Source of the DNA: Arion vulgaris
Lineage: Eukaryota > Mollusca > Gastropoda > Stylommatophora > Arionidae
Direction: 5' to 3'
Assembly: GCA_020796225.1 (NCBI GenBank)
Contig: CM036775.1
Coordinates: 2,061,393 to 2,125,392, forward strand
DNA: 64,000 nt
The position numbers and the translations under genes were made by a program. The notes below the pieces were generated by a model. That model searched no databases, was not told the origin of the DNA, and saw only the letters and a list, made by a program, of their open reading frames with translations. Positions within the stretch are counted from its first letter, which is position 1, and every line of letters begins with the position of its first letter. Below, in pieces: positions 22,620 through 33,767 of the stretch.

Positions 22620-24090
22620 TTCATATGATGTGATGCCATCAAGATGGCTGAAAGTTCTGCTTTGCAGTTGGAACATATGTGTCCAGTGGGGGACAGTCGG
22701 AGACACAGTATAATAGCCGTCCATCGCAAGCGATGATGACAACAATCTCAGACATGTACTGTTGCACCTCTCTGGTTTGTGCGGAGGTGACTGTAGAGTC
22801 AATCCTAGAACAGAATCCCCGACCACAGGTGGGGCATACGTGATAAGGTTAGACATGTGCGTGTTGTGTGCTCTGTCTTTTCGCACTGCTCGTTTTCTCT
22901 GTGACTCAACAATACGATGATTCTCAGCTATTCAGGGTCCTCTTTTGTTGTTACAGCGCCACATTTGGCGATCTTGCGCAAAGGATTCCCAGCATGTATT
23001 GTCTATATCGAAGCATTTCAGAGACACTTTAAGAGTGTCTTTAAAGCGTTTTTCTGTCCACCAGCTAAACGTCTGCCCCCTTCAAGCTCGCCATACATCA
23101 ACTGCTTTGGGATGCGTTTATCAGGCATTCGAGCAACGTGACCGACCCATCTCAGTTGGGTCTTCTGCAACAGGGTGTTGACGCTTGGGATCTTTGCTCT
23201 TGTGAGGACTTCGCTGTCTGGAATTTTGTCCTGCCAGTTTATTTTTAGTATTCTGCGTAGACAGCTTGTGTGGAAATGGTTTAATTTTCTTGCGTGTCTG
23301 CTATACACTGTCCATGTCTCGCTTGCGTACAGCAGCGTGGTTAGCACTATGGCCTGGTAAACTTTCAGCTTTGTGACTATGCTTATCCCCTTCCGTTCCC
23401 ACACAGTGACACGTAACCTTCCGAACGCAGCACTGGCTTTGGATATCCTATTGTGGACCTCAGAATCTATGTTTGCCGATCTGGATAGGAGGCTGCCAAG
23501 ATAAGCAAAGTTGTCTGTTGACTGGAGACGCTGATGTTTAATATTGATGTAATACTGTTCTCTAGGGGCGGGCTGGAACATGACCTCTGTTTTTGGTGTT
23601 AATGGTGAGGCCAAACCTATCACAGGCCATTGAGAACTTGTCCATGTAAGTCTGCATTTCTTCCACAGAGTTGGTAGCGAGGGCACAGTCATCAGCAAAC
23701 AACAGGTTTGAGATAGTTGATTCTTTTACCTTGGTGGAGGATTTTAACCTCCGAAGATTGAATAGATTACCGTCTGTCCTGTATCTAATCTTTACCCCAT
23801 GTTCGTCGCCTTCCCAAAAGACATCCGTGAGCATGGCAGCAAACATCATGCTGAAGAGTGTTGGGGCCAGTACACAGCCCTGTTTGACGCCGTTGGTGAC
23901 ATGGAAGGCTTCCGACAGCTCCCTTCGTCAAGTACACGTGCCATCATGCCCTCGTGAAACTGTTGGACGATCTTGATGAATTTCACTGGGCATCCAAATT
24001 TTTCCATGATCTTCCATAGACCCTCCCTGTTAACCGTGTCGAAAGCCTTTGTCAGATCGACAAAGACCATATAGAGGTTACGGTGCTACT
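22620..24090 (-). mobile_element. LINE L-C, most complete RT in the window
   Basis: Read on the minus strand from 24090: FVDLTKAFDTVN (palm), NLLFADDCALATN (catalytic YxDD box, near 23690), then FAYLGSLLSRSANIDSEV, LLYASETWTVYSRHA, and WVGHVARMPDKRIPKQL. The 3' part (22620-22890) corresponds to a C-terminal zinc-finger region. Three frames must be joined, so it is broken by at least two frameshifts. The endonuclease domain is absent. Confidence 0.85.
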
Positions 24091-24252
24091 CTTGGCATTT
24101 CTCCTGTAGTAGTCGGAGACACAGTAGTGTCAGGAGCACACCCTGCACACAAAAGTCTGCATTGATGAGCTCGGCGATAGAAGGTTGAAGTCACATAGAG
24201 TAGGATGACTCCAGACAAAGCCGGCAAGACAGATCTCGTCAGCAGAGGACTT

Positions 24253-24459
24253 CTTATTCTTCTTCCAACGCTCAATATCGACAACTTGCTAACCACTCTG
24301 TGTGATTTGCATGTGATCTGAGCCCAAGATCGATTGTACGTTGTGCCAGTTATGTGCACACTAGTAGATAAGCACATCCGATTTCAGCGATGCTTTTTAT
24401 TTACTATGGTAGCTTCCCTAGGTCTTATATCAGTCGCCTTGTAGTGGCAGTGTTACTAT
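24253..24459 (-). mobile_element. SINE A, head-truncated
   Basis: Minus-strand A copy that stops at CAGTGTTACTAT and is fused directly to a plus-strand SINE B tail. Confidence 0.75.
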
Positions 24460-24518
24460 CAAACATATCACAAAGAGTGATTAAATTGGTCGTAAAGGGC
24501 GAACGCAAAGAAGAAGAG
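24459..24518 (+). mobile_element. SINE B 3' tail fragment
   Basis: Matches the last 60 bp of SINE B (ATCAAACATATCACAAAGAG to CGCAAAGAAGAAG), followed at once by ATAATATTTCTTC (24519-24531). Confidence 0.8.
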
Positions 24519-24613
24519 ATAATATTTCTTCAAGTGTTTGAGGACCCCCTGTGAGTACCTCGTGTACCCCCGGGGTGTCCATGGAAACCAGTTTGAGAAA
24601 CGCTGATCTATGT

Positions 24614-24849
24614 ATTCAATCTACGGCTGGTCTCGAGCACAAAGAAGTACGTTCGACATGTATCTGATGCTCCAATATTGATGTCCTACCGTCAGAGGCG
24701 TCCACATATGTTCTTCGATGAGGGGTAGGGGAGAATATATCAATAACAATTATTTGTTTTAGTAGTTTACTACATGGAAATAGAGAAGTTCAGAATCGCA
24801 AACAAACTTTTATCAAAAAGTCATTTTCAGGGCCTTCCCCCTTCCTGGT
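24614..24849. other. No recognised feature
   Basis: No repeat relative or coding signal seen. Confidence 0.4.
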
Positions 24850-24968
24850 CTTCCGTGGGCGTTCATATGTTAAGTCTTCCATGGGCGTTCATATGTTAAG
24901 TCTTCCATGGGCGTTCATATGTTAAGTCTTCCATGGGCGTTCATATGTTAAGTCTTCCATGGGCGTTC
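24850..24968. repeat. 26-bp tandem repeat, about 4.6 copies
   Basis: Units contain CATGGGCGTTCATATGTTAA. No seed identified. Confidence 0.9.
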
Positions 24969-25036
24969 ACAAACTGGAAAATGGAAATAGTTGCTATTAT
25001 TAAGTAAATCGTTTCAATTTTCTTTCTTTCTGTTCT

Positions 25037-25460
25037 CTAATCCTTTTTTGTCTCACAGCGTCAGGATAAGAAGAGATTTCTAGAACGAGCTCTTGTGCGC
25101 ACTTCTCTAATTCTATTTTGTCTCACAGCGTCAGGATAAGAAGAGATTTCTAGAACGAGCTCTTGTGTGCCCATCGCAAAATAGTGTTTTTCACTGCCTC
25201 TGTTATTTCTGTGATCCACCTTTTGCGTGAACGACCTTTTGGTTTATATCCTTTTTTCCTGATGTCTTCTTTTCTAAACCGATTTGTTCTTGTTACTCCC
25301 AGCATTCTGCACAGACACTTCATTTCTGTCGTAACTAGTTTTCTTCTCTCATTTGATGTCAGCGTCCAGGTTTGGCACTGGTAACATAATGTGGGGAGAA
25401 AGATTGTGTTGAACATTGCTCTTTTTGTGTACATTGTGACATAGTTCATTTGTTTATAGT
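25037..25460 (-). mobile_element. LINE L-B C-terminal fragment with a 70-bp duplication
   Basis: The minus frame encodes IFLPTLCYQCQTWTLTSNER and MKCLCRMLGVTRTNRF (RT thumb). The 3' segment TTTTGTCTCACAGCGTCAGG is duplicated (25037-25106 and 25107-25171). It is single in the paralogues at 29850 and 45300. Confidence 0.8.
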
Positions 25461-25499
25461 TCATAGTTCATAGTTTATAGTTCATAGTTCATAGATGGA

Positions 25500-25815
25500 T
25501 AAGGGGATATTCTTCGGTCTCTTCGCGACTCTCTGTTGGATGAGGACACTAAAATCGATGTTGAATCGATCATGCGATTTAAACAGTTTGGAGTTACCCG
25601 TTGTTCAAGTCGAACTGGACGCCTGAGAGGCAGAGTGAGAGGTGTGTTTAATCAGTGAGCCACAGGAATCATCAGTATGCATACTCTTTGATATCTGTTG
25701 GGGAGACTGAGCACCTATGGGTCTGCCCGGAGTGCAATGACGTCAGTTTAGTAACCACTGAGCACCTATGGGTCTGCCCGGAGTGCAATGACGTCAGTTT
25801 AGTAACCAATAACCA
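25500..25815 (+). mobile_element. LINE L-N2 3' end with 51-bp duplication
   Basis: Encodes FKQFGVTRCSSRTGRLRGR and then EHLWVCPECNDVSLVT, a CxxC motif at the extreme C-terminus of a LINE ORF2. The CxxC segment is duplicated exactly (25705-25755 and 25756-25806) but single at 39555. Confidence 0.7.
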
Positions 25816-26084
25816 ATAATAGTTCATATGTACGGTTCCAACTTCACTGCAACGGGTCACCCCTTCCTGCGCCACTGAAAATCACACGAAATGCTAACAA
25901 CTGTCTTCTGTGTCGCTATGGTATCATGTTTGCATTCAATAATTTGCGCCATTTGTCATATTTGATTTGCATTGCTGCATCTGTGTTGGATTTCTCTAGT
26001 TATTTTTCCGTTTGCTGCAAACAAACTATAGAAGAATAGCAAAAATATTTTATGGAAGTGATAGGTGTAGAGGTTTTGATCGAT

Positions 26085-26520
26085 CGATTGATTGATTGAT
26101 TGAGTGATAGGACAATCGTCATTGCACTTCGGTGGGTAATCATATGTGCTCCGATCTCTTTCTTACACAGGAAGATCTCAGCGACAGTGCACGAACTCCG
26201 TAGGAACGACGAGAGTCACCAATGCCATTTAGAAGTTGATGCAAATATTTTGTGAAAATAATTTTTTTAAAAAAATCTTTCTGATGAATTTTGCCCTGGT
26301 AGCGTCTTTCCATCCTGCTCTTTTCAATTTTCAACGGCCAGTGGGGTTCTTTGACGTGCTGAAATTGAACATAGAACCTACGTTTTATCGTCCGTCTCCA
26401 ATAGGACTAGGAACTTGATTTCACATACACTGAGATAAGGGATCTATTTGGAAAAATATCCCGATGGCTCCACAAGGGATCGAACCAGGAACATCTAACT
26501 TCTACACCACAGCTAGTCCC
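26085..26520 (-). mobile_element. SINE H, near-complete copy
   Basis: (GATT)n tail at 26085-26105, body with ACGTTTTATCGTCCGTCTCC and tRNA-like head with GGTTCGATCCC on the minus strand near 26483. Reference copy for family H. Confidence 0.8.
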
Positions 26521-26596
26521 TTATATGGATGGGATGTGTGTAGTCTGTAGCATGAGACAGAGAAGTTATTCGAAACTTTATGTTCGATATGTTTAA

Positions 26597-26885
26597 TTTA
26601 CTGATAGGAACATTCTCATCGCATTTCTCTATATGGCCATATGTGCTTCCATATCTTTCTTACACAGGAAGATCTCAATGGAAGCGCGAACTCAGTAGCG
26701 TCGGCGAGTGTCCACTATGTAATTGAATACAATTGTGAAAATTTTTGCACATATTATTATTTCAATATATTTAAGGAGATTAACCATGGGCAGCGGATTT
26801 CCAGCCTAATCTTATTGATTTTTCACTGTCAATGGTTCTTTAACATTCTTTACTTGAACACGGGACCTACGTTCTATCTTCTTTT
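26597..26885 (-). mobile_element. SINE H, head-truncated copy
   Basis: Tail-proximal body matches 26130-26380 (TTCTTACACAGGAAGATCTC, then ACACGGGACCTACGTTCTAT). The tRNA head is missing. Confidence 0.7.
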
Positions 26886-26962
26886 GATTCTATTTGTCCC
26901 AACTTTGTCCCATTTACTTTATTCTTCTACTTGTCCCAACTTTGTCCCATTTACTTTATTCC

Positions 26963-27230
26963 TCTTCTTTTTCTTCGAATGCTTCATATCAACCACTTGT
27001 TAAACCAATCTTTGTAATTTGTATGTGATCTTAGCCTAAGAGCGATTGTACGTTGGGCCAGCTATGCGCCTACAAGTAGACAAGCACATCCGATTTCTGC
27101 GACGCTTTTTATTTACTAGGTAGCTTCCTGGGCCCCCTAGGTCGCTTCTTACCTTACGACATGCCTTGTTGGTCGTCGCAGTGTTACTAATCTTTACGCT
27201 TTCTCTGCGGGCCTCGGCAACACACGGGCG
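26963..27230 (-). mobile_element. SINE A copy
   Basis: Full-length minus copy ending in the head GGCAACACACGGGCG. Confidence 0.8.
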
Positions 27231-27314
27231 CCATTGTGCATGTCGATGGAGCCAATCATTTTGAGATTATCATAACTTGGTCTTTCTGCTATTCAGACTT
27301 AGTAACTTTAAATG

Positions 27315-27481
27315 CAGTGGCGGCTCGTGATCGTTTTTGTTGGTGGGGCCAGACTCACATTTTTGGGAAAATCATGTATTTGGGTTAGGTTATATTTTAG
27401 TCCATTACATAATAAATACACGTTACACATTATTTTTGGTGGTGCCCGGCCCCTCTGGCCCTTAATGACGAGCCGCCACTG
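27315..27481. mobile_element. hAT-like MITE K, copy 3
   Basis: Inverted termini as in the other copies. Perfect 8-bp duplication TTTAAATG at 27307-27314 and 27482-27489. Confidence 0.92.
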
Positions 27482-27499
27482 TTTAAATGTATACATTTG

Positions 27500-28075
27500 G
27501 ACATTGAAGACAAATGACGGGAATGCTATCAAAGAAATGAAAAGAATACTGAGCATTGTTTAAGAAAAACTAAAAGACCTAACCAGCCTATGGAAGGGAA
27601 CTGACATAAGAACAAAAATTAAGTGTTTAAGAGCCTGCGTTTTTCCCTTGGTAACATATGGTTGTGAGAGATAGAACATTGACAAAGCGGCGGAGATCAT
27701 TAATTCCTTTGAATGCAATTGCTAGAGAAGAGTACTTAGAATATCATGGACAGAAAAAGAACAAATGCTTCAGTTCTGCAACAGCTTGATACTAAAGAGA
27801 GTTGGCTATTAAAGAGAATAAAAACAAGGAAAATTAAATATTTCGGACACATCAAATGAAATGAGTGCCTAGAGACGACAATTTTGGAGGAAATGATGCC
27901 TGGAAGAAGAATGAGAGGCAGAGCTAGAAGACGATGGGTGCAAGATGTCATTGACGATCTGAGAATGACTGCTGCTGACGCCGGTCAACTTGCACAGAAC
28001 AGAGAGTTTTTCAGGACTGATATCATGGGAGCCAAGTTCCGGAAGGGACAAGCAACTTGATGATGATGAATTTAA
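27500..28075 (+). mobile_element. LINE L-A-related fragment
   Basis: Encodes CLRACVFPLVTYGCE, RRVLRISWTEKEQMLQF, IKYFGHIK and RRWVQDVIDDLRMTAADAGQL, with stops and frameshifts, then a TTGATGATGATG tail at 28058. Confidence 0.75.
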
Positions 28076-28326
28076 ATTGAAATATTTCACGTTCCTTCAA
28101 AGATTCTACAGAAAGCGAACGAACTGATTGCATCATTAAGGGAGATAACCATTAAAAATAATGTAAGAAATATATCAGCGGTTATGTCCCTTGTTATGTT
28201 GACGGAACTATTGACTTCTAGAATAATTTTTAGGATTAAAGTGTCAGGGGTTGCCAAATGTAAATCGGCTTTTAATGATATATTTTGGGGGAAATGCTAG
28301 AAAATGCTAGAAATATGTTTTTAATC

Positions 28327-28730
28327 CTAGAAAAATTGCAAAAACATATTTTCCAAAAACAATTGTGTTGTCGATAATTTTTCATCGTAATTTGAGAAGT
28401 CAGACTGCACATCTTCTATACGGCCTTTTAAGCAATCAGACTCATCTTCTGAAGTTTTTGTTGGGTTATTTGAGTCCATTGTTCCAATTTTGTCGGTTAC
28501 ATCTTTAGGTAATTCAAAGTATTTGTAGCATTTGTTATGCCTCTTTAAGCCATATTTTACTGCAAGAATTGCTGAAAGAATGGGCAGCTGCATTTTGTTT
28601 CTCATTTTATTTTTCACTATATTCATGTTGCTGAATAACAGTTCGACTTCATCATTAGAATTTGGCAAAATTAATAAACGAAAGTTGCAATTTCTTTGAA
28701 GGGGTTACCTTCATTCCTTTAATCATTCCT
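28327..28730 (-). pseudogene. hAT transposase C-terminal dimerisation fragment
   Basis: The minus frame reads LILPNSNDEVELLFSNMN, then KNKMRNKMQLPILSAILAVKYG, the conserved C-terminal hAT block (the LPHSNAEVER and MNIIKTKLRN type, from family knowledge). Upstream, NPFKEIATFV in another frame shows a frameshift near 28690. The frame after KYFELPKDV is a nonconserved tail. It may derive from a hAT element or a domesticated hAT-like zinc-finger gene. No N-terminal parts are present. Confidence 0.7.
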
Positions 28731-29104
28731 TTCGAAATTTTTATGGATATGTTGGTGTATCTTTACTTATTGGTGAATGAGGGATTCACTTTATGATTTT
28801 ATCACAGCCCTCCGTTGGTTTGGAAATGATTATAGCACTTAGGAACAGTCACTGCTGAACTGCGAGCAAATACGGAAACTGGTGGCTTGCCAGAGCAGAA
28901 AAGAGAGAGAGAGAGAGAGAGAGAAAGTACAAGTACGTCCTACACAGAGAAATTCATTACCCGGATCTCGCTGTAGTAAATGTTCTATGTTTGTTCGTCT
29001 TGTTTTTTGTAGATTTTCTGATTCATGGACCAAACTAAAAGAAATGCTAAACATACTAACTAATTTCATTTAAATGCTAGATTTCCTGCTAGATTCAAAT
29101 TTGT
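28731..29104. other. No recognised feature except a (GA)n run
   Basis: A GA microsatellite lies at 28905-28925. No other signal. Confidence 0.4.
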
Positions 29105-29200
29105 AATGCTAGATCGCAAAAATAGTGCTAGATCTAGTATAAAAAATGCTAGATCGCAAAAATAGTGCTAGATCTAGCATAAAAAATGCTAGATCGGCAA
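29105..29200. repeat. 40-bp tandem repeat, about 2.4 copies
   Basis: Units contain AATGCTAGATCGCAAAAATA. Related ATGCTAGA motifs are scattered from 28290 to 29090. Confidence 0.8.
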
Positions 29201-29259
29201 CACTGAAAAGGGTTGAGTGGGCGGCGGCAAAGCTCTAAACTACTCAGTGTCTCATAGTT

Positions 29260-29456
29260 TCTTCTTCTTCTTCTGCGAGCGCTTCATATCAACCACTTGT
29301 TAAACCACTCTTTTTGATTTGTATGTGCTCTGAGCCTAAGAGTAATTGTACAGTGTGCCAGTTATCAGCCTACAAGTAGGCCAACGCATTCAATTTCTGC
29401 AATTTTGTTTATTTACTAGGGTAGCTTCCCTAGGCTCATACCTCTGTCGCCATATT
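29260..29456 (-). mobile_element. SINE A, head-truncated
   Basis: Tail and middle of SINE A. It ends at CTCTGTCGCCATATTA, before the head. Confidence 0.75.
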
Positions 29457-29819
29457 AGACATCATGCATTGACAAAAAATGCTATTTAATGAAGACGCTA
29501 ACATTAATATTGAATCTATCCAGCGAGCTAACTTTTATTTCTAACGGCCCTAATTGTCTAGCTCTGCAGACGAGCACTTCTCAGAGAACAACCAACTAGA
29601 TCTCCAAAATAAGAACTTTACTTAGGCGTGTTTGATCGAATCTCATCTGATTTATCTGTGTTCTCTAGTCGACGATCTAAGTAACTATCTTTTGTTTTGT
29701 CTAGTGATAGCTTGTTATTCTCAGAACTATGACCTCTGAACTCTGAACTATGCGTGCGTAGGATAACATCCACAGTTTGCGAACGCCCCATGGCTCAGAT
29801 ATCATAATATTCTTCTTCT
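29457..29819. other. No recognised feature
   Basis: No repeat relative or exon seen. Confidence 0.4.
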
Positions 29820-30290
29820 TCTTCATTTGTCCTTCTTTTCTGCACTCCTGTTTTGCCTCACAGCGTCAGGTCAAGAAGAGATGTCTCAAACGGGCCCTTG
29901 TATGCACTTCATAGATAGTGCCTTTCGTCGCCTCTGGTATCTCTGTGGTCCACCTTTTGCTAGGCCGGCCATTTGCTTTGTACCCCTTTTATCGGAGCAG
30001 CATTGCTCTTTGAGGTGCACTGTCTGTTGGTAATCTGCTTACGTGGCCGAACCATTTAATTTGTTGTTTCTTGATGAAGTCTAGTACTGATGTTGTACCC
30101 ACTGTTTTCCTGATGTCTTCATTTCTCAACCGGCCTCTTCTTATTACACCCAGCATTCTGTGTAGACACTTCATCTCTGTTGTGACTAGTTTTCTTCTAT
30201 CATTTGTTGTCAGTGTCCAGGTTTGGCACTGGTAGCATAATGTGGGGAGAAAGATTGTGTTGAACATTGCTCTTTTGTGTTCATGGTGAC
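29820..30290 (-). mobile_element. LINE L-B C-terminal fragment
   Basis: The minus frame 30267-29989 encodes LCYQCQTWTLTTNDRRK, MKCLHRMLGVIRRGRL and IKWFGHVSRLPTDSAPQ, open for 92 codons. It is the best L-B thumb sequence here. Confidence 0.8.
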
Positions 30291-30369
30291 ATGTTTATAT
30301 TTTTAAAATGGCAATTTGTCCTATTATTTGATTTGCTTTGTTTCAACAAATCTATGTTGAATTTCATTA

Positions 30370-30670
30370 CATGAACTTCATTTGCCGTCACACTGCTACC
30401 GGGTTGTTGCCCAGTGTTGTGGTTTTATGTTTTCCTCTTGCGTTTTTGTGGTGGCATGGGTGATTGTTATTTTTGCTCTTTGACAGGATTATGCTATACC
30501 ATCTAACCATCTTTTTCGTGGTCTTCCTCTCACATTCTTTCCTGATATTCTGTTGTAGAAGACTCTGCATACTGTGGAGTTTGGTTGCATTCTTATTAAG
30601 TTGCCAAACCACTTCATTCTTTGTTTCTCAATGTAATTCAAGCACGGTTCTGTGCCAACTTTCTTGTTTG
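30370..30670 (-). mobile_element. LINE C-terminal fragment, L-B relative
   Basis: Encodes YIEKQRMKWFGNLIRMQPNS and RGRPRKRWLDGI on minus. Its 3' UTR (30385-30415, CGTCACACTGCTACCGGGTT) is the single-copy relative of the 32-bp array at 42826. Confidence 0.7.
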
Positions 30671-30952
30671 TTGGCGATACCGTAATAGCCACAATAAAAA
30701 GTAAATAAATAATCCATCGAGTGAATGAAACTCCCCCGTCTGTCCGAACAGGTGGTCGCCAAGTACACAATCTGCCGTAGATTACACAAAGCTCACAGCG
30801 AGTGATCAATAAAGGGTTGTTCTAGAACATTTGCAGAAGTATCTCTTAGAACTATAATCACATACAGATTGCAGCAGCTATACAGAAGGTCATAGACAGG
30901 TTGGTCAACGAGTGGTTTCTCTAGAACGTCTACTATGCTAGAACCGAGGAGA

Positions 30953-31075
30953 TTCATCATCATCATCAAATAGCTTGTCCTGAGCAGAACTTTGCCACCA
31001 TAACAGTCCTCCGGAATTTCTCTCTCTCATAGGCCAGATGTCCTGCTCATAGGCCAGATGTCTGGATTTCATCGA
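30953..31075 (-). mobile_element. LINE L-A 3' tail fragment
   Basis: (ATC)n at 30955 corresponds to the minus-strand (GAT)n tail. CAAATAGCTTGTCCTGAGCA is the L-A 3' end. An 18-bp piece (CATAGGCCAGATGTC) is duplicated at 31026-31065. Confidence 0.75.
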
Positions 31076-31079
31076 GTTC

Positions 31080-31320
31080 TTGAGTGTGTCTTTGAATTTC
31101 TATTTTTTGACTGACAAACCTGGAAGCGTTTAACGCAGCTCACCATACAAGAGTCTTTTGGATATTCTGCAATCCGACATTCTAGTCAAATGTCTTGCCC
31201 ATCGTGTCTTGAGCAGTATCAAGATTGTGTTGATGCTGGGGAGAGCAGCTCTCTTCCGTACCTCGGTTTCTGGGATCATATCCTGCCATTTGATTTTCTT
31301 CTTCTCCTCTTCCGTCATTT
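31080..31320 (-). mobile_element. LINE L-C C-terminal fragment
   Basis: The minus frame gives IKWQDMIPETEVRKRAALPS and RMSDCRISKRLLYGEL, parallel to the L-C segment at about 23100-23300 (INWQDKIPDSEVLTRAKIPS). Confidence 0.75.
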
Positions 31321-31890
31321 ACTTCTTGATAGAAAAGTTGGGGTGGTGGTGTATAGTAATCTTGTGGGTTTGTTTTAAGGCAAACTGTACGCTGATTTTC
31401 ATTTTGGTAAGGCTGTTCTTGATACCATCGCTCCATCTTTTGCATGGTCTTCCTCTTGCTTTGCACTCGTTATACTTTTTCTGTGTGGCTCTCTCTGGTA
31501 GGCGATACCAGGGCATTCTTGTCAGTTGTCCAAACCATTTAATCTGTTGTTCTTTTATGAATTGCATGACTGGTTTCACATCCAGTCTTCTGATTTCTTC
31601 ATTTCTAATTTTGTCTCTTATTGTCACACCTGCAGCTCTTCTAAGACACCTCATCTATGTCGTTATGATTTCCCGCTCATTAGCTGCTGTTATTGGTCAT
31701 GTTTGACACTGGTAACATAGTGTTGACCAGAAAATCATTCTTATGAGATTTGTCGTTAACGGTATCTCTTTATGTGACAACAGTGGTGTTAACTGTCCCA
31801 GTACCTGGTTAGCTTTTGTGCATCGATTGCTGATTTCGCTATCGATACTTCCATCTGCGGTGAAACACCATTTGATGTTCATTATAATAT
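31320..31890 (-). mobile_element. LINE L-B3 fragment
   Basis: Encodes DSEISNRCTKANQVLGQL, CLRRAAGVTIRDKIRNEEIR and IKWFGQLTRMPWYRLPE in two frames: RT thumb and C-terminus, frameshifted. Confidence 0.75.
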
Positions 31891-32380
31891 TACGTCAATC
31901 AATAAATGAAAACAATAAATAAAAAAAGTTAATTATTATAAATTAAGTAAATTTAATTGATTTCAAACAATTAATCATAATAAATAATCAATCAATCAAT
32001 CAATTTTAAGAAATTGTAGTCGATTCATTTCAATATATCAATTTGTTAGCAAATTTCACAAATTAATCATCCTTAATGAACATCAATTGAGATCAATCGT
32101 TCTCAAATCCCTTTTTATCAATAAATCTTAATCAATATCAATCGATCTGAATAAATATCAATAATAATTAATCAAAATGTATGCATCAGAAATATATGAA
32201 TAAATGTGCTTGTAACGTTAAATAGTGACTGACATTAAATAGTGACTGACATGACACAAGCAACACAAAGCAGGTGTTAGTTTCAATAAAACGCGTTGAA
32301 ATATATGGAGAAAAAACAACAAATAAATTAAACACGCACAAAAACACAGACATCTTGTTGTTCTTCTTTGCGATCGCTAT
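31891..32380. other. AT-rich unassigned stretch
   Basis: Very AT-rich with a short (ATCA)n tract at 31980-32000. No coding signal. Confidence 0.5.
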
Positions 32381-32388
32381 TTTGTTGA

Positions 32389-33476
32389 TTATACCGTTAG
32401 ACGTGTACTTATGATGAAGTCAACTGTTGTCTGGAGCTCATCTCTGGTGCCATGTAGTTTTGATGATTATACCGTTAGACGCGTTCTTATGATGAAGTCA
32501 ACTGTTGTCTGGAGCTCATCTCTGGTGCCATGTAGTTTTGATGATTATACCGTTAGACGCGTTCTTATGATGAAGTCAACTGTTGTCTGAAGCTCATCTC
32601 TAGTGCCATGTAGTTTTGATGATTATACCGTTAGACGCGTTCTTATGATGAAGTCAACTGTTGTCTGGAGCTCATCTCTGGTGCCATGTAGTTTTGATGA
32701 TTATACCGTTAGACGTGTACTTATGATGAAGTCAACTGTTGTCTGGAGCTCATCTCTGGTGCCATGTAGTTTTGATGATGATACCGTTAGACGCATTCTT
32801 ATGATGACATCAACTGTTGTCTGGAGCTCATCTCTAGTGCCATGTAGTTTTGATGATTATACCGTTAGACGCGTTCTTATGATGAAGTTGACTATTGTCT
32901 GGAGCTCATCTCTGATGTCATGTAGTTTTGATGATTATACCGTTAGATGCGTTCTTATGGTGAAGTTGACTATTGTCTGGAACTCATCTCTGATGTCATG
33001 TAGTTTTGATGATTATACCGTTAGACTCGTTCTTATGATGAAATCAACTGTTGTCTGGAGCTCATCTTTGGTTCCATGTAGTTTTGATGATTATACCGTT
33101 AGACGTGTACTTATGATGAAGTCGACTGTTGTCTGGAACTCATCTCTGATGTCATGTAGTTTTGATGATTATACCGTTAGACTCGTTCTTATGATGAAAT
33201 CAACTGTTGTCTGGATCTCATCTCTAGTGCCATGTAGTTTTAATGATCATATCGTTAGACGTGTACTTATGATAAAGTCGACTGTTGTCTGAAGCTCATC
33301 TCTGGTGCCATGTAGTTTTAATGATCATATCGTTAGACGTGTACTTATGATAAAGTCGACTGTTGTCTGAAGCTAATCTCTGGTTCCATGTAGTTTTGAT
33401 GATTATACCGTTAGACGCGTTCTTATGATGAAGTCGACTGTTGTCTGGAGCTCATCTCTGGTGCCATGTAGTTTTT
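32389..33476. repeat. 78-bp minisatellite, about 14 copies
   Basis: Units contain GATGATTATACCGTTAGACG and CTCATCTCTGGTGCCATGTAG. The 78-bp period (26 codons) keeps a plus frame open at 32603-33292. A partial unit recurs at 33535-33590 beside two copies of a 45-bp flank (GGGCCAGCATTCCTTTCTTG at 33490 and 33612), so the array edge itself is duplicated. Confidence 0.92.
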
Positions 33477-33767
33477 TAATGTGTTGTAGGGCCAGCATTC
33501 CTTTCTTGGGAGGACATACAGGGACAGTCTTGCGTTCTTATGATGAAATCGACTGTTGTCTGGAGCTCATCTCTAGTGCCATGTAGTTTTGAATGTAGTG
33601 TTGTGTTGTAGGGCCAGCATTCCTTTCTTGGGAGGACATACAGAGGAAAGTTTTGCAGGGATTGTTCTGTGGTTTGCTCAGAGATGCCACGGGGACACAG
33701 AGGAGATAGGAACAATCGTAGTCTGTGTAGGTGTTTGTTCAGTCTGTTATGTCATATCCAGAGTCGG

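Larger units (their letters stand above)
21975..24605. mobile_element. hAT-like DNA transposon shell filled with retroelements
   Basis: The left end CAGCGGTTCTCAAA (21975) and right end TTTGAGAAACGCTG (to 24605) are near-perfect inverted termini. They are flanked by ATCTATGG (21967-21974) and ATCTATGT (24606-24613), an 8-bp duplication with one mismatch. Only about 21975-22280 and 24532-24605 belong to the transposon. The interior holds SINE B, a LINE and a SINE A piece. No transposase frame is visible. Confidence 0.7.

Noticed and set aside
32603..33292. 229-codon frame through the 78-bp array
   Set aside because: The period is a multiple of three with no stop in this register. There is no independent evidence of coding.
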